The notes under the pieces were generated by a model, which saw only the letters and a program-made list of their open reading frames with translations, was not told the DNA's origin and searched no databases. A stretch of DNA of 64,000 bases from Candidatus Ruthia endofausta. Its GTDB lineage: Bacteria > Pseudomonadota > Gammaproteobacteria > PS1 > Pseudothioglobaceae. Below are positions 40,752-53,442 of this stretch, one piece after another (positions within the stretch are counted from its first letter, which is position 1; each line of letters starts with the position of its first letter). The DNA is taken from assembly GCF_013342985.1 (NCBI RefSeq), contig NZ_CP054490.1, positions 868,001-932,000 of the forward strand. The letters run 5' to 3'. A program made the translations under genes and the position numbers.

Positions 40752-41174
40752 ATGATTGCAATGTGCCCAAACTGCGGCGGACTTAATAACATTCCAAAAG
40801 AGAGATTAAACAACAAACCCAATTGTGGAAAATGTAAAAGTCCAGTTTATAGCGGACAGCCTATTAATATGAGTGGTACACAACTCACTCGTGCAATAGA
40901 AAAAACCAATGAATTGTTGGTGATTGATTTTTGGGCAACTTGGTGTGGTCCCTGTAAGATATTTGCCCTTGCTTTTAAACAAGTAGCAGAACAACTTGAA
41001 CCTAAAGCTCGGTTTATCAAAATAGAAACCGAAAAAGAGCAAGTCATTTCTACTAAGCACAACATCCGCTCCATCCCAACACTAGCTATCTTTAGAAATG
41101 GTAAAGAAATAGACCGCATTTCTGGCGCACTTAGTGCACCAGATTTTACTAATTGGGTTAATCAACATATATAG
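40752..41174 (+). CDS. trxC: Thioredoxin 2 TrxC
   Basis: Thioredoxin with an N-terminal zinc module; reduces protein disulfides in the cytosol and is linked with oxidative stress in E. coli. The zinc Cys pairs are in 'MCPNCGGLNNIPKERL' (~4-19) and 'NCGKCKSPVY' (~24-33); the redox site is 'FWATWCGPCKIFA' (~58-70). 140 residues, as E. coli TrxC (139). A Shine-Dalgarno AGGAG is 6 bp before the ATG. Confidence 0.95.
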   Translation: MIAMCPNCGGLNNIPKERLNNKPNCGKCKSPVYSGQPINMSGTQLTRAIEKTNELLVIDFWATWCGPCKIFALAFKQVAEQLEPKARFIKIETEKEQVISTKHNIRSIPTLAIFRNGKEIDRISGALSAPDFTNWVNQHI

Positions 41175-41196
41175 AAAAACCATTTGAACAATCAAT

Positions 41197-41233
41197 AAAA
41201 AACCCCAGCATCAAAAAATGCCTGGGGTTTTTT
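41197..41233. terminator. Strong bidirectional terminator between trxC and 5S rRNA
   Basis: AAAAAACCCCAG and CTGGGGTTTTTT are perfect inverted repeats around CATCAAAAAATGC-type loop sequence, with T runs on both strands. It can end trxC (plus) and the rRNA operon (minus). Confidence 0.93.
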
Positions 41234-41241
41234 AAATTTAA

Positions 41242-41357
41242 AGCCTAGCAATGTCCTACTCTCACATGGGGAGACCCCACACTACCATCGGCGCTAAGTG
41301 GTTTCACTTCTGAGTTCGGGATGGAATCAGGTGGGTCACACTTGCTATTGTCGCTAA
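41242..41357 (-). rRNA. rrf: 5S ribosomal RNA
   Basis: The minus strand contains the universal parts 'CCACCTGATTCCATCCCGAAC', trimmed here as TTCCATCCCGAACTCAGAAG, and GCCGATGGTAGTGTGGGG. The ends GCGACAATAGC and GCATTGCTAGGC-type sequence pair to close the molecule. It is the last gene of the rRNA operon, about 190 bp after 23S. Ends are accurate to a few bases. Confidence 0.95.
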
Positions 41358-41550
41358 GCAAACTGGTTTCTTGTCCATTCAATGACGTATATTGGCTGGC
41401 ATAGACAAGAGAATCAAAAAGTTTTTATACCTTAAAAAGAAGGTATAACATTTAAATACAGGTTATAAAGTTTACACACTTACTCAGTGTATTTGTATGA
41501 CACACCAACACAAAAATTACAGATTCACTCAAATAATTTGGGTGTTATAT

Positions 41551-44451
<2,901 letters not shown>

Positions 44452-44628
44452 ATATAACCCCAAACCATCTGATATGTGCTTCCACATTTTACTTTTACCT
44501 GTGTTGTTCTATTTCTTCAATCAGTCATTTAGCAGAGCTAAACTCCTTCAATCCTCAATAAAACGCCTTGTTAAAGAAAAAATCTGAAACCATTCAAGTT
44601 TGGTGTTATACAGTTAGTATTTCACCTT

Positions 44629-44666
44629 GAATTCACAAATTGTGATAAATCACAATCAGTGAATTC
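44629..44666 (-). other. Long hairpin in the 16S-23S spacer
   Basis: GAATTCAC (44629-44636) pairs with GTGAATTC (44659-44666) and TTGTGAT (44640-44646) with ATCACAA (44649-44655), separated by a 3x3 internal loop. Probably part of pre-rRNA processing or folding. Confidence 0.65.
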
Positions 44667-44815
44667 TTTATTTCATTACCAGTTTTTACACTGGCAATGA
44701 GAATCCATATTTTTTGAAATTGTTGTGTCAATGCAATACACCAATGAAAACTATCATCACAACAGTCTTCGCGTTGTTATATTGTATATTTACAAACTTT
44801 ACTTCATGTATTAAA

Positions 44816-44827
44816 TTGTTAAAGAGC
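44816..44827 (-). promoter_or_regulatory. Spacer boxA antitermination element
   Basis: Minus-strand GCTCTTTAACAA equals the boxA sequence found between 16S and 23S in E. coli rrn operons, where NusB-S10 binds the RNA and protects transcription from Rho. Confidence 0.85.
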
Positions 44828-44912
44828 TCCACACCCGAAAGCGCGGTATAAAAACTTAAACAAAGCAACGATTAAAAATTGTCTTGTTTAAGTTTTTAAA
44901 TAAAAGAATATT

Positions 44913-44988
44913 TGGTGGAGCCAGAGAGGATCGAACTCTCGACCTCTTGCGTGCAAGGCAAGCGCTCTCCCAGCTGAGCTATGGCCCC
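44913..44988 (-). tRNA. tRNA-Ala (anticodon TGC)
   Basis: 76 nt with encoded CCA; acceptor GGGGCCA, D-arm TAGCTCAGCTGGGAGAGC, anticodon loop CTTGCACG-type with TGC, T arm GAGTTCGATCC. Located in the 16S-23S spacer as in the standard Ile-Ala rRNA operon type. Confidence 0.97.
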
Positions 44989-45088
44989 TTACTTATTCTT
45001 TTTAATTTTTACTGTATTATATTTTTTATACGTTCTATTATGTAGATTTACTACTCTCTATGAACTTACCTCAAAAATATTTTGTAAA

Positions 45089-45154
45089 TGATAAGGGTGA
45101 GGTCGGTAATTGGTGGGTCTAGGTGGATTTGAACCACCGACCTCACCCTTATCA
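45089..45154 (-). repeat. 19-bp inverted repeat between tRNA-Ile and its 3' spacer
   Basis: TGATAAGGGTGAGGTCGGT at 45089-45107 is the exact reverse complement of 45136-45154, which is the anticodon stem 3' half plus variable loop of tRNA-Ile. In the pre-rRNA, the sequence right after tRNA-Ile can thus pair perfectly with the tRNA itself, competing with the cloverleaf. Confidence 0.95.
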
Positions 45155-45187
45155 GGGGTGTGCTCTAACCAACTAAGCTACAGACCC
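45111..45187 (-). tRNA. tRNA-Ile (anticodon GAT)
   Basis: 77 nt with encoded CCA; acceptor GGGTCTG with TAGACCC, D-arm TAGCTTAGTTGGTTAGAGC, anticodon stem-loop CACCCCTGATAAGGGTG, T arm GGTGGTTCAAATCCACC. First tRNA after 16S in the rRNA operon. A complementary copy of its middle lies just downstream (see repeat). Confidence 0.97.
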
Positions 45188-45399
45188 AAAATTACTAATT
45201 TATTTTCATTCTTCTGCGTTACTCTCTTAATTTAGTTAGTCATGTAGCTACTACTACACTCCTGCCTTCACTCAAAAAATACCTTGAATAAAAAAATATT
45301 CTGCGTAATCACTATAAAAATTATTACGCAAAAGTGTAATGTAATTCTTCTTATCTTTATAATCATCAAACAACTTGTTGTGGACACTCATACTTTTCT

Positions 45400-46943
<1,544 letters not shown>

Positions 46944-47256
46944 TCAATTCTAACTATTTAGAACATTGGCAACATTCAAATAAATAAATGCGCTTTGCGT
47001 TCAATTTTTTAAAAAGCTTATTTGCTTTAGTTTTTAATGTGCACTTGCACAATTTTATTGTACGAGTGCCCACACAAGTTGTTTGATAGTTTTTTAAAGA
47101 GCAACCACAACATAAATAGCCAAAGCAATTTTTTTGCTGCAGTAAAAATTGGAAATTATACAGCTAACTGATAACCTGCCAAGCGTTATTTAAACTTTTA
47201 TTTCCAACTTCCTTGCATTAAAAACAAAGGCCGTTTCTGTGCAGTGAAAGTGCCTA
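46944..47256 (-). other. rRNA operon leader
   Basis: About 300 nt from the promoter to 16S, without a gene. It holds boxA (47091-47103) and an inverted repeat around 47035-47070 (GTGCACTTGCACAA and GTACGAGTGC-like arms), likely parts of the nut-like and RNase III processing signals. Confidence 0.75.
47091..47103 (-). promoter_or_regulatory. Leader boxA antitermination element
   Basis: Minus-strand TGCTCTTTAAAAA matches the rRNA leader boxA (E. coli TGCTCTTTAACAA) with one difference, about 150 nt upstream of 16S. Confidence 0.85.
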
Positions 47257-47284
47257 ATTATACTAAGAAAACACACTAGGTCAA
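47257..47284 (-). promoter_or_regulatory. rRNA operon promoter
   Basis: Minus strand: -35 TTGACC (47279-47284), 16-bp spacer, -10 TATAAT (47257-47262). The -10 is consensus and the -35 has one change; a 16-bp spacer is typical of rRNA P1 promoters. Transcription should start near 47250. It lies right after, and partly overlaps the stop region of, the upstream rhodanese gene. Confidence 0.88.
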
Positions 47285-47287
47285 GTG

Positions 47288-47767
47288 TTAATTAACATTA
47301 TTTTTACAAGGTGTTAATTTATCTTCTGAAACAGCTCTATTAAGCCATTTATCAGCTTGGTCAATATCAACAATTGCGTGATTAACATTCACCATTTCAA
47401 AATCATTATCGTTCCAGCCTTTGATACCCATTTTTAATGAGCACATCTTAGTAAAGCCCATTTGTTGCATGGTAAGGGCTGCAAGTACACTACGATTACC
47501 TGAGCGACAAATCACAACAATATTTTGGTCTCTTGCTTGTGCTAATGTTGGCACAGTGTCATTGTAATTCCAAACACAAGCCCCCTCAAGTATGCCTCTA
47601 GGCACGTGAATTGAATGTTTAATGTGCATCATGTCAAATTCATCTTGCTCGCGAATATCTAGTAATATTAAATCACTGTTGTGCTTAATTTCTTTTTCTA
47701 AGTCCCATGGAAACACTTCACTTACTGTTGTTAGTGCTTGTGCTACTAATTTTTGATATCCGTCCAT
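47288..47767 (-). CDS. Rhodanese-like domain protein
   Basis: A 159-residue protein with one rhodanese domain: 'LILLDIREQDEFDMMHIKHS' (~33-52) and the active loop 'IVVICRSGNRSVLAALTMQQ' (~83-102) with Cys at ~87 in the CRSGNRS form typical of active sulfurtransferases. About 25 residues before and 30 after the domain are extra. It precedes the rRNA operon on the same strand, with the rRNA promoter immediately after its stop. Role in persulfide transfer is inferred from the loop; partners unknown. Confidence 0.85.
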   Translation of the reverse strand: MDGYQKLVAQALTTVSEVFPWDLEKEIKHNSDLILLDIREQDEFDMMHIKHSIHVPRGILEGACVWNYNDTVPTLAQARDQNIVVICRSGNRSVLAALTMQQMGFTKMCSLKMGIKGWNDNDFEMVNVNHAIVDIDQADKWLNRAVSEDKLTPCKNNVN

Positions 47768-47770
47768 TGT

Positions 47771-48046
47771 TTAATAAACTTCATTATGCATACCGATGTC
47801 AATCAGAATTATTGTGTTATCCTTGATCATAAAATCAACCACAATTCTGTATTTCGTATTGATAGAAACACTGTAATATTGTTTTAATTGTCCTTGTAGT
47901 TTGTGGTTTCTAAGTGATGGGTGTCTTGGATTTGCACTCAATATAACAATACTCTTCTTGTATTGTAGAGATATTTCCGAATGTTGTTTTAGAAATTTTT
48001 CTAACTTTTTTAAATAATGTTCAGTGGCAATGATTTGATAATTCAT
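47771..48046 (-). CDS. RelE/YafQ-type toxin
   Basis: A 91-residue basic protein of the RelE superfamily, whose members cut mRNA in the ribosome. It reads 'MNYQIIATEHYLKKLEKFLK' then 'LRNHKLQGQLKQYYSVSINT' (~45-64) and 'YRIVVDFMIKDNTIILIDIG' (~66-85), the usual RelE strand order with the conserved 'YRIV'. The frame is intact and it overlaps the antitoxin gene by 4 bp (ATGA-type overlap). Unlike the broken mazF at 24 kb, this toxin seems complete. Confidence 0.82.
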   Translation of the reverse strand: MNYQIIATEHYLKKLEKFLKQHSEISLQYKKSIVILSANPRHPSLRNHKLQGQLKQYYSVSINTKYRIVVDFMIKDNTIILIDIGMHNEVY

Positions 48047-48300
48047 TCTAACAAATCATTAACATATTTGATATGCTCCTCTGCGGTTTGAATTTGATAG
48101 TCACCATTCTTAATATCTTGCATGGCTTGGATATAGAGGATATCCAAGCCATTTGCCCTAAAATCATTATAACGGTCAATATCCAACACCACGTATTTAT
48201 TTTTACCACGAACGTTAATCACAACTTCATCGCCTTGTTTTAAGGCGTCATCAAAAACAGAAACACCCTTCGTCTTTACTTCGTTTGCGGTAATATTCAT
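48043..48300 (-). CDS. Phd/YefM-type antitoxin
   Basis: An 85-residue antitoxin: N-terminal Phd/YefM fold 'MNITANEVKTKGVSVFDDAL' and 'DEVVINVRGKNKYVVLDIDR' (~24-43), then an acidic C-terminal helix that would wrap the toxin. The Phd/YefM family represses its own operon through this N-terminal domain. The partner toxin follows with a 4-bp overlap. Confidence 0.82.
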   Translation of the reverse strand: MNITANEVKTKGVSVFDDALKQGDEVVINVRGKNKYVVLDIDRYNDFRANGLDILYIQAMQDIKNGDYQIQTAEEHIKYVNDLLE

Positions 48301-48345
48301 AATAGTTTTTTTATAATACTTTTAAAAGTATTATATATGAAAAAT

Positions 48346-48975
48346 CTATTTGCAATAACCTTTTTGTGTCACCATGACTGCTACTTCAACGCGTGAGCTG
48401 AGTGATAGTTTTTTAAGAATTGATTTGACGTGGAGTTTAACTGTGCCATCGGAAATACCCAGTTCTCTAGCAATGACTTTATTGCTATAACCACTGGATA
48501 CTTGACAAGCGACTTCTTCTTCTCGGCTGGTTAAGGAATCAAACGAAGGCTCATTATCAGTTAATTCATCCCGCAAAGCCTTTGCTAATACATGTGTCAT
48601 ATTTTGTGTAACAACAATTGAGCCTTTAACAACTTCATCTAAAGCGTCAACCAGCTCATCTGGATCCATATCTTTTAATAAATAACCTTGAGCGCCATGT
48701 TTAAGACAATTACGTAAATCATGTTCTTGGGTGCTGGTGGTTAGCATCACAATTGGCGTGGTGATGTTCTTTGCTTTGAGCGTTTTTAATACTTCAAGTC
48801 CGGACATTTGTGGCATACGTAAATCTAGTAGAATAATATCTACTGACAAAGAAGGAATTTCTGCCAAGCCTTGTTCTGGCGAGGCAGCCGCACTAGCACT
48901 AATTTGTTTAGATTCTAACAAGGCAATGAGTCCGTTACGAAACAAGGCATGGTCATCAATGATATAGATTTTCAT
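48346..48975 (-). CDS. NarL-family response regulator
   Basis: A 209-residue regulator. Receiver domain: Asp pair at ~7-8 ('IYIIDDHALFRNGL'), phospho-acceptor Asp in 'VDIILLDLRMPQMSGLEVL' (~48-66), Lys in 'GYLLKDMDPDELV' (~103). LuxR-type DNA-binding domain: 'LTSREEEVACQVSSGYSNKV' (~146-165) and 'ARELGISDGTVKLHVKSILK' (~168-187). It overlaps the NarX-like kinase by 4 bp, so the two form a pair. NarL proteins control nitrate/nitrite respiration, but targets here are unknown. Confidence 0.9.
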   Translation of the reverse strand: MKIYIIDDHALFRNGLIALLESKQISASAAASPEQGLAEIPSLSVDIILLDLRMPQMSGLEVLKTLKAKNITTPIVMLTTSTQEHDLRNCLKHGAQGYLLKDMDPDELVDALDEVVKGSIVVTQNMTHVLAKALRDELTDNEPSFDSLTSREEEVACQVSSGYSNKVIARELGISDGTVKLHVKSILKKLSLSSRVEVAVMVTQKGYCK

Positions 48976-50537
48976 GACAGTTTCGGGAAGTTGACGATAA
49001 CGCGTGTACCTTCATCAACTTCTGATTCAATTTCAATACTAGCACCAATTCTTGTTGCTCGTTCTTTCATAATATTCATGCCAATATTATTCCCCATTAC
49101 TTCACTTTCATTCTGATCTTTTTCAAATCCAACGCCATCATCCTCAATCAATAATTGATAATTAGGCTCTGCTAAAAGCAGAACACGTACATTACGAGCT
49201 TTGGCGTGTTTGCGTATATTAGACAACGCCTCTTGAGTAATGCGCATAATTTGCATTTCCACTTCTGGAGATACTTGTAGTCTGCCTTCAACTTGAAAAT
49301 AAGTGGCAATGCCTTCTTCTGACATAAATCGATTGAGTAAATTTGTTAAAGAAGCCTCAATCCCTTTAGGGTCTAATGGCACACGAAAATTACACATCAG
49401 CTCACGCAACTCTTGATTTGCCTGAGTAATATTAGATTGTAAACTCAACACTTTATCACTCGCATCAGATTTTTTACCTGCTTTAAGCATGTTCCCAAGT
49501 ACCGTTACTTGCAGTTTTAAACTGTAAATAGTTTGGGCCAATGAATCATGTATCTCTTGTGATAAAAACAAACGCTCTTGTGACAATTCTATGCGTTTGG
49601 TTTGGGCATCTAGGCGAGCTTTATCTAGTGCAATAGCGATATTTTCAGCAATAGAACTGAGTAGTGCACGCTCATCAAAAGCCAGTGAGGGCGATGTATC
49701 AAAAAATAAATTAAAAGTGCCTAGTGTTTTCCCATGATATCTAAGCGGGATAAATATCGTACCAACACTTGCCTTGGCTTGAGATTTTTTACCGACGCAT
49801 TGTGCGCAAGTATGTACACTAAATTGCACATAAGTGTCACTTGCCATAGCGACTTCGCCACAAAAACAATCTGCATTCAATACATCTGCTACCTGAGCTT
49901 GCTTGTCAATAACTCCTTGTGTTGCCATCAAGTGAAGCTGACCATCATCAGACAAACTGCGTACAGCGCCTGATGAGGCGCCAGTCATGTTAATAAAAAT
50001 GTCTAAAAAGTGCGAGAACAATTCATCAATCGAATGCATTTTATTCAGTTTTGATGACACACTATATAGCGTCTCTAAAGAGGCAGATTTTTTACTTAAA
50101 CGCTGAATTTGCTTGTTTAAGATGCTTTCCATATCATCATATAGATGTTGATTTTCATCAATCAAATGATTAATCGCTTTTACAACAGGTTGAAACGTGG
50201 TTCTTTGGTGATCGCTTAAACGCACATTTTGGCTAGACTTATGATTATCCACCCAATTTTGCAAATCACTGAATGGTGATAAAAAATCTTGACGAATGGA
50301 CAAGTAGAGGCCTAAATAAACCAACAGAATTAAGACAACCAACAACACATCCACGATATTAGTCATTGTATAAGCAAGTACCACTTCATACATTAACAAT
50401 GGCGAGAGCAAAATCGTGACCAAAAAGTAAATGTAGAATTTTATTTTAATATTCAATATGTTTAGTTTCAAACCAGAAAGCAAGTTTTCCTTATTTTCCA
50501 ATACAAAAAGAAGAAAATATTTCACCAAGTAAATCAT
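48972..50537 (-). CDS. NarX-like histidine kinase without periplasmic sensor
   Basis: About 521 residues from the ATG at 50535-50537 (an upstream start at 50582 would overlap mnmE further). Two membrane helices (~33-55 and ~61-81) are joined by only a few residues, so the nitrate-binding periplasmic domain of NarX/NarQ is absent. Then a linker, a GAF domain (~170-310) with the cysteines 'DCFCGEVA' and 'CAQCVGKK' typical of the NarX central module, the HisKA_3 box 'LSQEIHDSLAQTIYSLKLQV' (~325) with phospho-His, and an HATPase ('ALSNIRKHAKARNVRVLL', 'DDGVGFEKD'). Likely senses a cytosolic signal, perhaps redox, through the Cys cluster (inference). Confidence 0.85.
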   Translation of the reverse strand: MIYLVKYFLLFVLENKENLLSGLKLNILNIKIKFYIYFLVTILLSPLLMYEVVLAYTMTNIVDVLLVVLILLVYLGLYLSIRQDFLSPFSDLQNWVDNHKSSQNVRLSDHQRTTFQPVVKAINHLIDENQHLYDDMESILNKQIQRLSKKSASLETLYSVSSKLNKMHSIDELFSHFLDIFINMTGASSGAVRSLSDDGQLHLMATQGVIDKQAQVADVLNADCFCGEVAMASDTYVQFSVHTCAQCVGKKSQAKASVGTIFIPLRYHGKTLGTFNLFFDTSPSLAFDERALLSSIAENIAIALDKARLDAQTKRIELSQERLFLSQEIHDSLAQTIYSLKLQVTVLGNMLKAGKKSDASDKVLSLQSNITQANQELRELMCNFRVPLDPKGIEASLTNLLNRFMSEEGIATYFQVEGRLQVSPEVEMQIMRITQEALSNIRKHAKARNVRVLLLAEPNYQLLIEDDGVGFEKDQNESEVMGNNIGMNIMKERATRIGASIEIESEVDEGTRVIVNFPKLS

Positions 50538-51834
50538 CCGATGAAAACTCACCAGTAATACTACCCATAGATTGACCAGCAAAGCGTAAATCTTCAGCCA
50601 TTAGCTCTATTGCACCATTTTCTAATTGCATAATGGCATTTTCAATAGATGCTAATGATGCTTCTAGGGCAATAATATGACGTTTTCTGGCAAGCACAAT
50701 CCCTTCTGAAAAATCTTCTAATCCTGCAATATCAAACAACTCTTTTCGTAACAGCTCCATGCCTTCTGAATGCTTGGCTGAAACTGACAATTGAACAATA
50801 TCATTAATCACGCCTCTTTCAATAGTGCCGCCTATTAAGTCCACTTTATTTTTAATTAGTAATAAGAACTGATAATCCATATTTTTAGGCAATATGGAAA
50901 AATCTAGCTTATCATCTTGCGCATCAAACACCATCAGCACCACATCAGCACGCTCAATCTCCAAATACGCTCTTTTGATGCCTTCTTTTTCTACCTTATT
51001 ATGACTATCATGCAGACCTGCTGTATCAATAATATTAAGTGGCATGCCATTTACATGAATGGTTTCTTTTAACACATCACGCGTTGTACCTGCAATATCA
51101 GTCACAATAGCGCTGGATTCTTGTGTGAGCGCATTCAGCAACGAAGACTTACCAACATTAGGCTTACCAGCAATGGCAACATTTAATCCTTCTCTTAAAA
51201 TAACACCTTGTGTGGCAGATTTTAAAATGGTTTCAATCTCCTGTTTAATGCCTTTTGCTTTAAGTTTAACTTGCTCAAATTGTAAAAAATCAATTTCCTC
51301 ATCCGAAAAATCAATGGTCGCTTCAACAAAAACTCTAAGTTCAATAATAGACTTGGTAAGCATGTTAACTTGACTAGAAAACACGCCTGATAAAGACCTA
51401 AATGCTGATTTAGAGGCATATTTTGAGTTGGCATCAATCATATCTGCCACCGCTTCTGCTTGCACCAAGTCCATTTTTCCGTTTAAAAAAGCGCGTTTTA
51501 AAAATTCACCTGGCTCAGCTGGTTTAGCACCCATTGATATAATAGATTCTAATAAACAACGCATCACACTCATGCCGCCATGCCCTTGAAATTCTAATAT
51601 ATCTTCGCCTGTAAATGAATGCGGCTTAGAAAAAAAAAGAGCAATGCCTTTGTCTATCTCAGCATTTTCTTGGTCAAAAAATAAACCATAATGCGCATAA
51701 CGCGGCTTGGGAACAAAGCCAAGCATTTTCTTTGCAATAACTTTGCATAATGGCCCTGATACACGCACTACGCCAATGCCTCCTTTGCCAACGCTACTGG
51801 CCAATGCACAAATTGTTGTTTCACTACTGTTCAT
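50491..51834 (-). CDS. mnmE: tRNA modification GTPase MnmE
   Basis: MnmE with MnmG puts the carboxymethylaminomethyl (or aminomethyl) group on U34 of tRNAs. 447 residues: N-terminal folate-binding domain ('GKGGIGVVRVSGP' ~18; 'FTGEDILEFQGHGGMSVMRC' ~73-92), G domain with G1 'AIAGKPNVGKSSLLNAL' (~214-230), G2/G3 'DIAGTTRDVLKE' and 'IIDTAGLHDSH', G4 'KNKVDLIGG', and the essential C-terminal 'FCIGK'. Complete. Its 3' end overlaps the start of the NarX-like gene. Confidence 0.97.
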   Translation of the reverse strand: MNSSETTICALASSVGKGGIGVVRVSGPLCKVIAKKMLGFVPKPRYAHYGLFFDQENAEIDKGIALFFSKPHSFTGEDILEFQGHGGMSVMRCLLESIISMGAKPAEPGEFLKRAFLNGKMDLVQAEAVADMIDANSKYASKSAFRSLSGVFSSQVNMLTKSIIELRVFVEATIDFSDEEIDFLQFEQVKLKAKGIKQEIETILKSATQGVILREGLNVAIAGKPNVGKSSLLNALTQESSAIVTDIAGTTRDVLKETIHVNGMPLNIIDTAGLHDSHNKVEKEGIKRAYLEIERADVVLMVFDAQDDKLDFSILPKNMDYQFLLLIKNKVDLIGGTIERGVINDIVQLSVSAKHSEGMELLRKELFDIAGLEDFSEGIVLARKRHIIALEASLASIENAIMQLENGAIELMAEDLRFAGQSMGSITGEFSSDDLLGEIFSSFCIGK

Positions 51835-51841
51835 TAATTTT

Positions 51842-53395
51842 TTAGGTATTTTTAAAATACTCGGTTAAAAATGTATCAAAACTCACTAAATCAGAGGCTT
51901 CAATCTGTTGCTGCTTTTTACATGAAACCTTTGCCTGATGATCCAAATAATCAAAGTGTTCTTGATTGATTGTATTAGATAAAAAATCGCTTCTATATTG
52001 TTTAGACAATGAATCAGTATAATCAAAAAATCCTTGATTACGCTCTTTCATCTGACTAAGTGTTATCGCAGAAGGGGTTAAATTTGGATTATTAATACGA
52101 CATGCTATATCCCGAACAAATACCTGGTGGCTTTCACTTAGTAGGGTTGCACATTGCTCAATCTTGGTCATAATATCGTTTCCCCACTTTTGAAGTGAAG
52201 TCTGTGTGCCTCTATGCATTAACATTAATTTAGGCTTGCGACCCTCATGGGCAACCAGTTGATCATTAGTGTCAATTTCAAACTGCTCTGAGGTAGAAAT
52301 AGCACAAGATGGTTCAAGCAAACAAAACAACATAAAAGCCTCTAAAAAATAAATTTGTGCTTTGTCGATACCCAGTGGCAAGAGTGGATTGATATCTATT
52401 GACCTTAACTCAACATAGCTAATGCCACTACTACTTAGTGCATCTAGAGGTTTTTTATCTGGCTCAAGCAGCGGTTTTGGGCGTACAGAAGCGTAATATT
52501 CATTTTCAATTTGCAAAATATTGGTATTAAGTTGTTGATATTTCCTATGGCGCTTTAAGCCAATCATTTCATACTCAAAACAAGCCGTTTGTATACCTGC
52601 TTTAAGACTATTTACATAATGGCCCAAACTATTATAATTGGCCTTAACACCTGCTTCATCCTCAGCTAAATTTTGATAGCCAATATCCCCCATGCGCAAA
52701 GAAGTAGCATGAGGTTCATACAAAGTTGACTCATTAAACTCAATCAACGAATGCGCATGGTAGCCTTTTAAAAACGACTTACACACAGCAGGCGATGCAC
52801 CGAATAAATAAGGAATTATCCAGCCATAACGCACTATATTACGGGTTAAGCCCATATAGCTATTATCAATAAATGACCTTAACGTCTCTGTAGAGGTGAA
52901 CAATGTTTGATATTGCTGCCAAAATTCATGAGAAAACGAATAATTAAAATGGATCCCTGCAATGGTTTGCATCACACTACCGTAACGATTTGCCAACCCT
53001 TGACGATAAATTGTTCTCATCATGCCTTGGTTAGAAGTACCATATTGAGCAATGGGAATGGTAGTTTCACCACGAATAACACAAGGCATGCTTGTCGGCC
53101 AAAAGTTTTGATCCTTAGGCAAATGATAATACAAATAATGCTGTGTGTCTTCTAAAAAAGACAACATTTCCACTGAATTATCAAGCGGCGGCGTTACCAA
53201 TTCTATTAATGATTCAGAAAAATCCGTAGTGATATTAGGGTGTGTCAATGCACAACCAAAAGTTTGAGGGTGTGGCGCTTGAGAAATACCACCTTCTCTT
53301 GACACACGTAACCCTTCTTTTTCTAGGCCCATTAAGTTGCCCTTCAGTAACCTATTATATGGCTTTAGTTGTTGAATTTTTTCCTGTAATTGCAA
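51842..53395 (-). CDS. gshA: Glutamate-cysteine ligase GshA
   Basis: First enzyme of glutathione synthesis, joining Glu and Cys with ATP. 517 residues of the proteobacterial type 1 family (E. coli 518): 'RLLKGNLMGLEKEGLRVSRE' (~15-34), 'TDFSESLIELVTPPLDNSVE' (~57-76), 'IAGIHFNYSFSHEFW' (~145-159) and 'SYVELRSIDINPLLPLGID' (~329-347). Ends 7 bp before mnmE. Glutathione would serve the VOC/glyoxalase proteins and redox balance. Confidence 0.96.
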   Translation of the reverse strand: MQLQEKIQQLKPYNRLLKGNLMGLEKEGLRVSREGGISQAPHPQTFGCALTHPNITTDFSESLIELVTPPLDNSVEMLSFLEDTQHYLYYHLPKDQNFWPTSMPCVIRGETTIPIAQYGTSNQGMMRTIYRQGLANRYGSVMQTIAGIHFNYSFSHEFWQQYQTLFTSTETLRSFIDNSYMGLTRNIVRYGWIIPYLFGASPAVCKSFLKGYHAHSLIEFNESTLYEPHATSLRMGDIGYQNLAEDEAGVKANYNSLGHYVNSLKAGIQTACFEYEMIGLKRHRKYQQLNTNILQIENEYYASVRPKPLLEPDKKPLDALSSSGISYVELRSIDINPLLPLGIDKAQIYFLEAFMLFCLLEPSCAISTSEQFEIDTNDQLVAHEGRKPKLMLMHRGTQTSLQKWGNDIMTKIEQCATLLSESHQVFVRDIACRINNPNLTPSAITLSQMKERNQGFFDYTDSLSKQYRSDFLSNTINQEHFDYLDHQAKVSCKKQQQIEASDLVSFDTFLTEYFKNT

Positions 53396-53442
53396 AACAA
53401 GTCCAGATGCTAAAATAGTATTATTTTACATTAGGGCAACTG

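Larger units (their letters stand above)
44452..44912 (-). other. 23S leader / tRNA-Ala to 23S spacer
   Basis: No gene. It contains the spacer boxA (44816-44827) and a long hairpin at 44629-44666 (listed separately). Such spacers carry RNase III and antitermination signals in rRNA operons. Confidence 0.8.
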
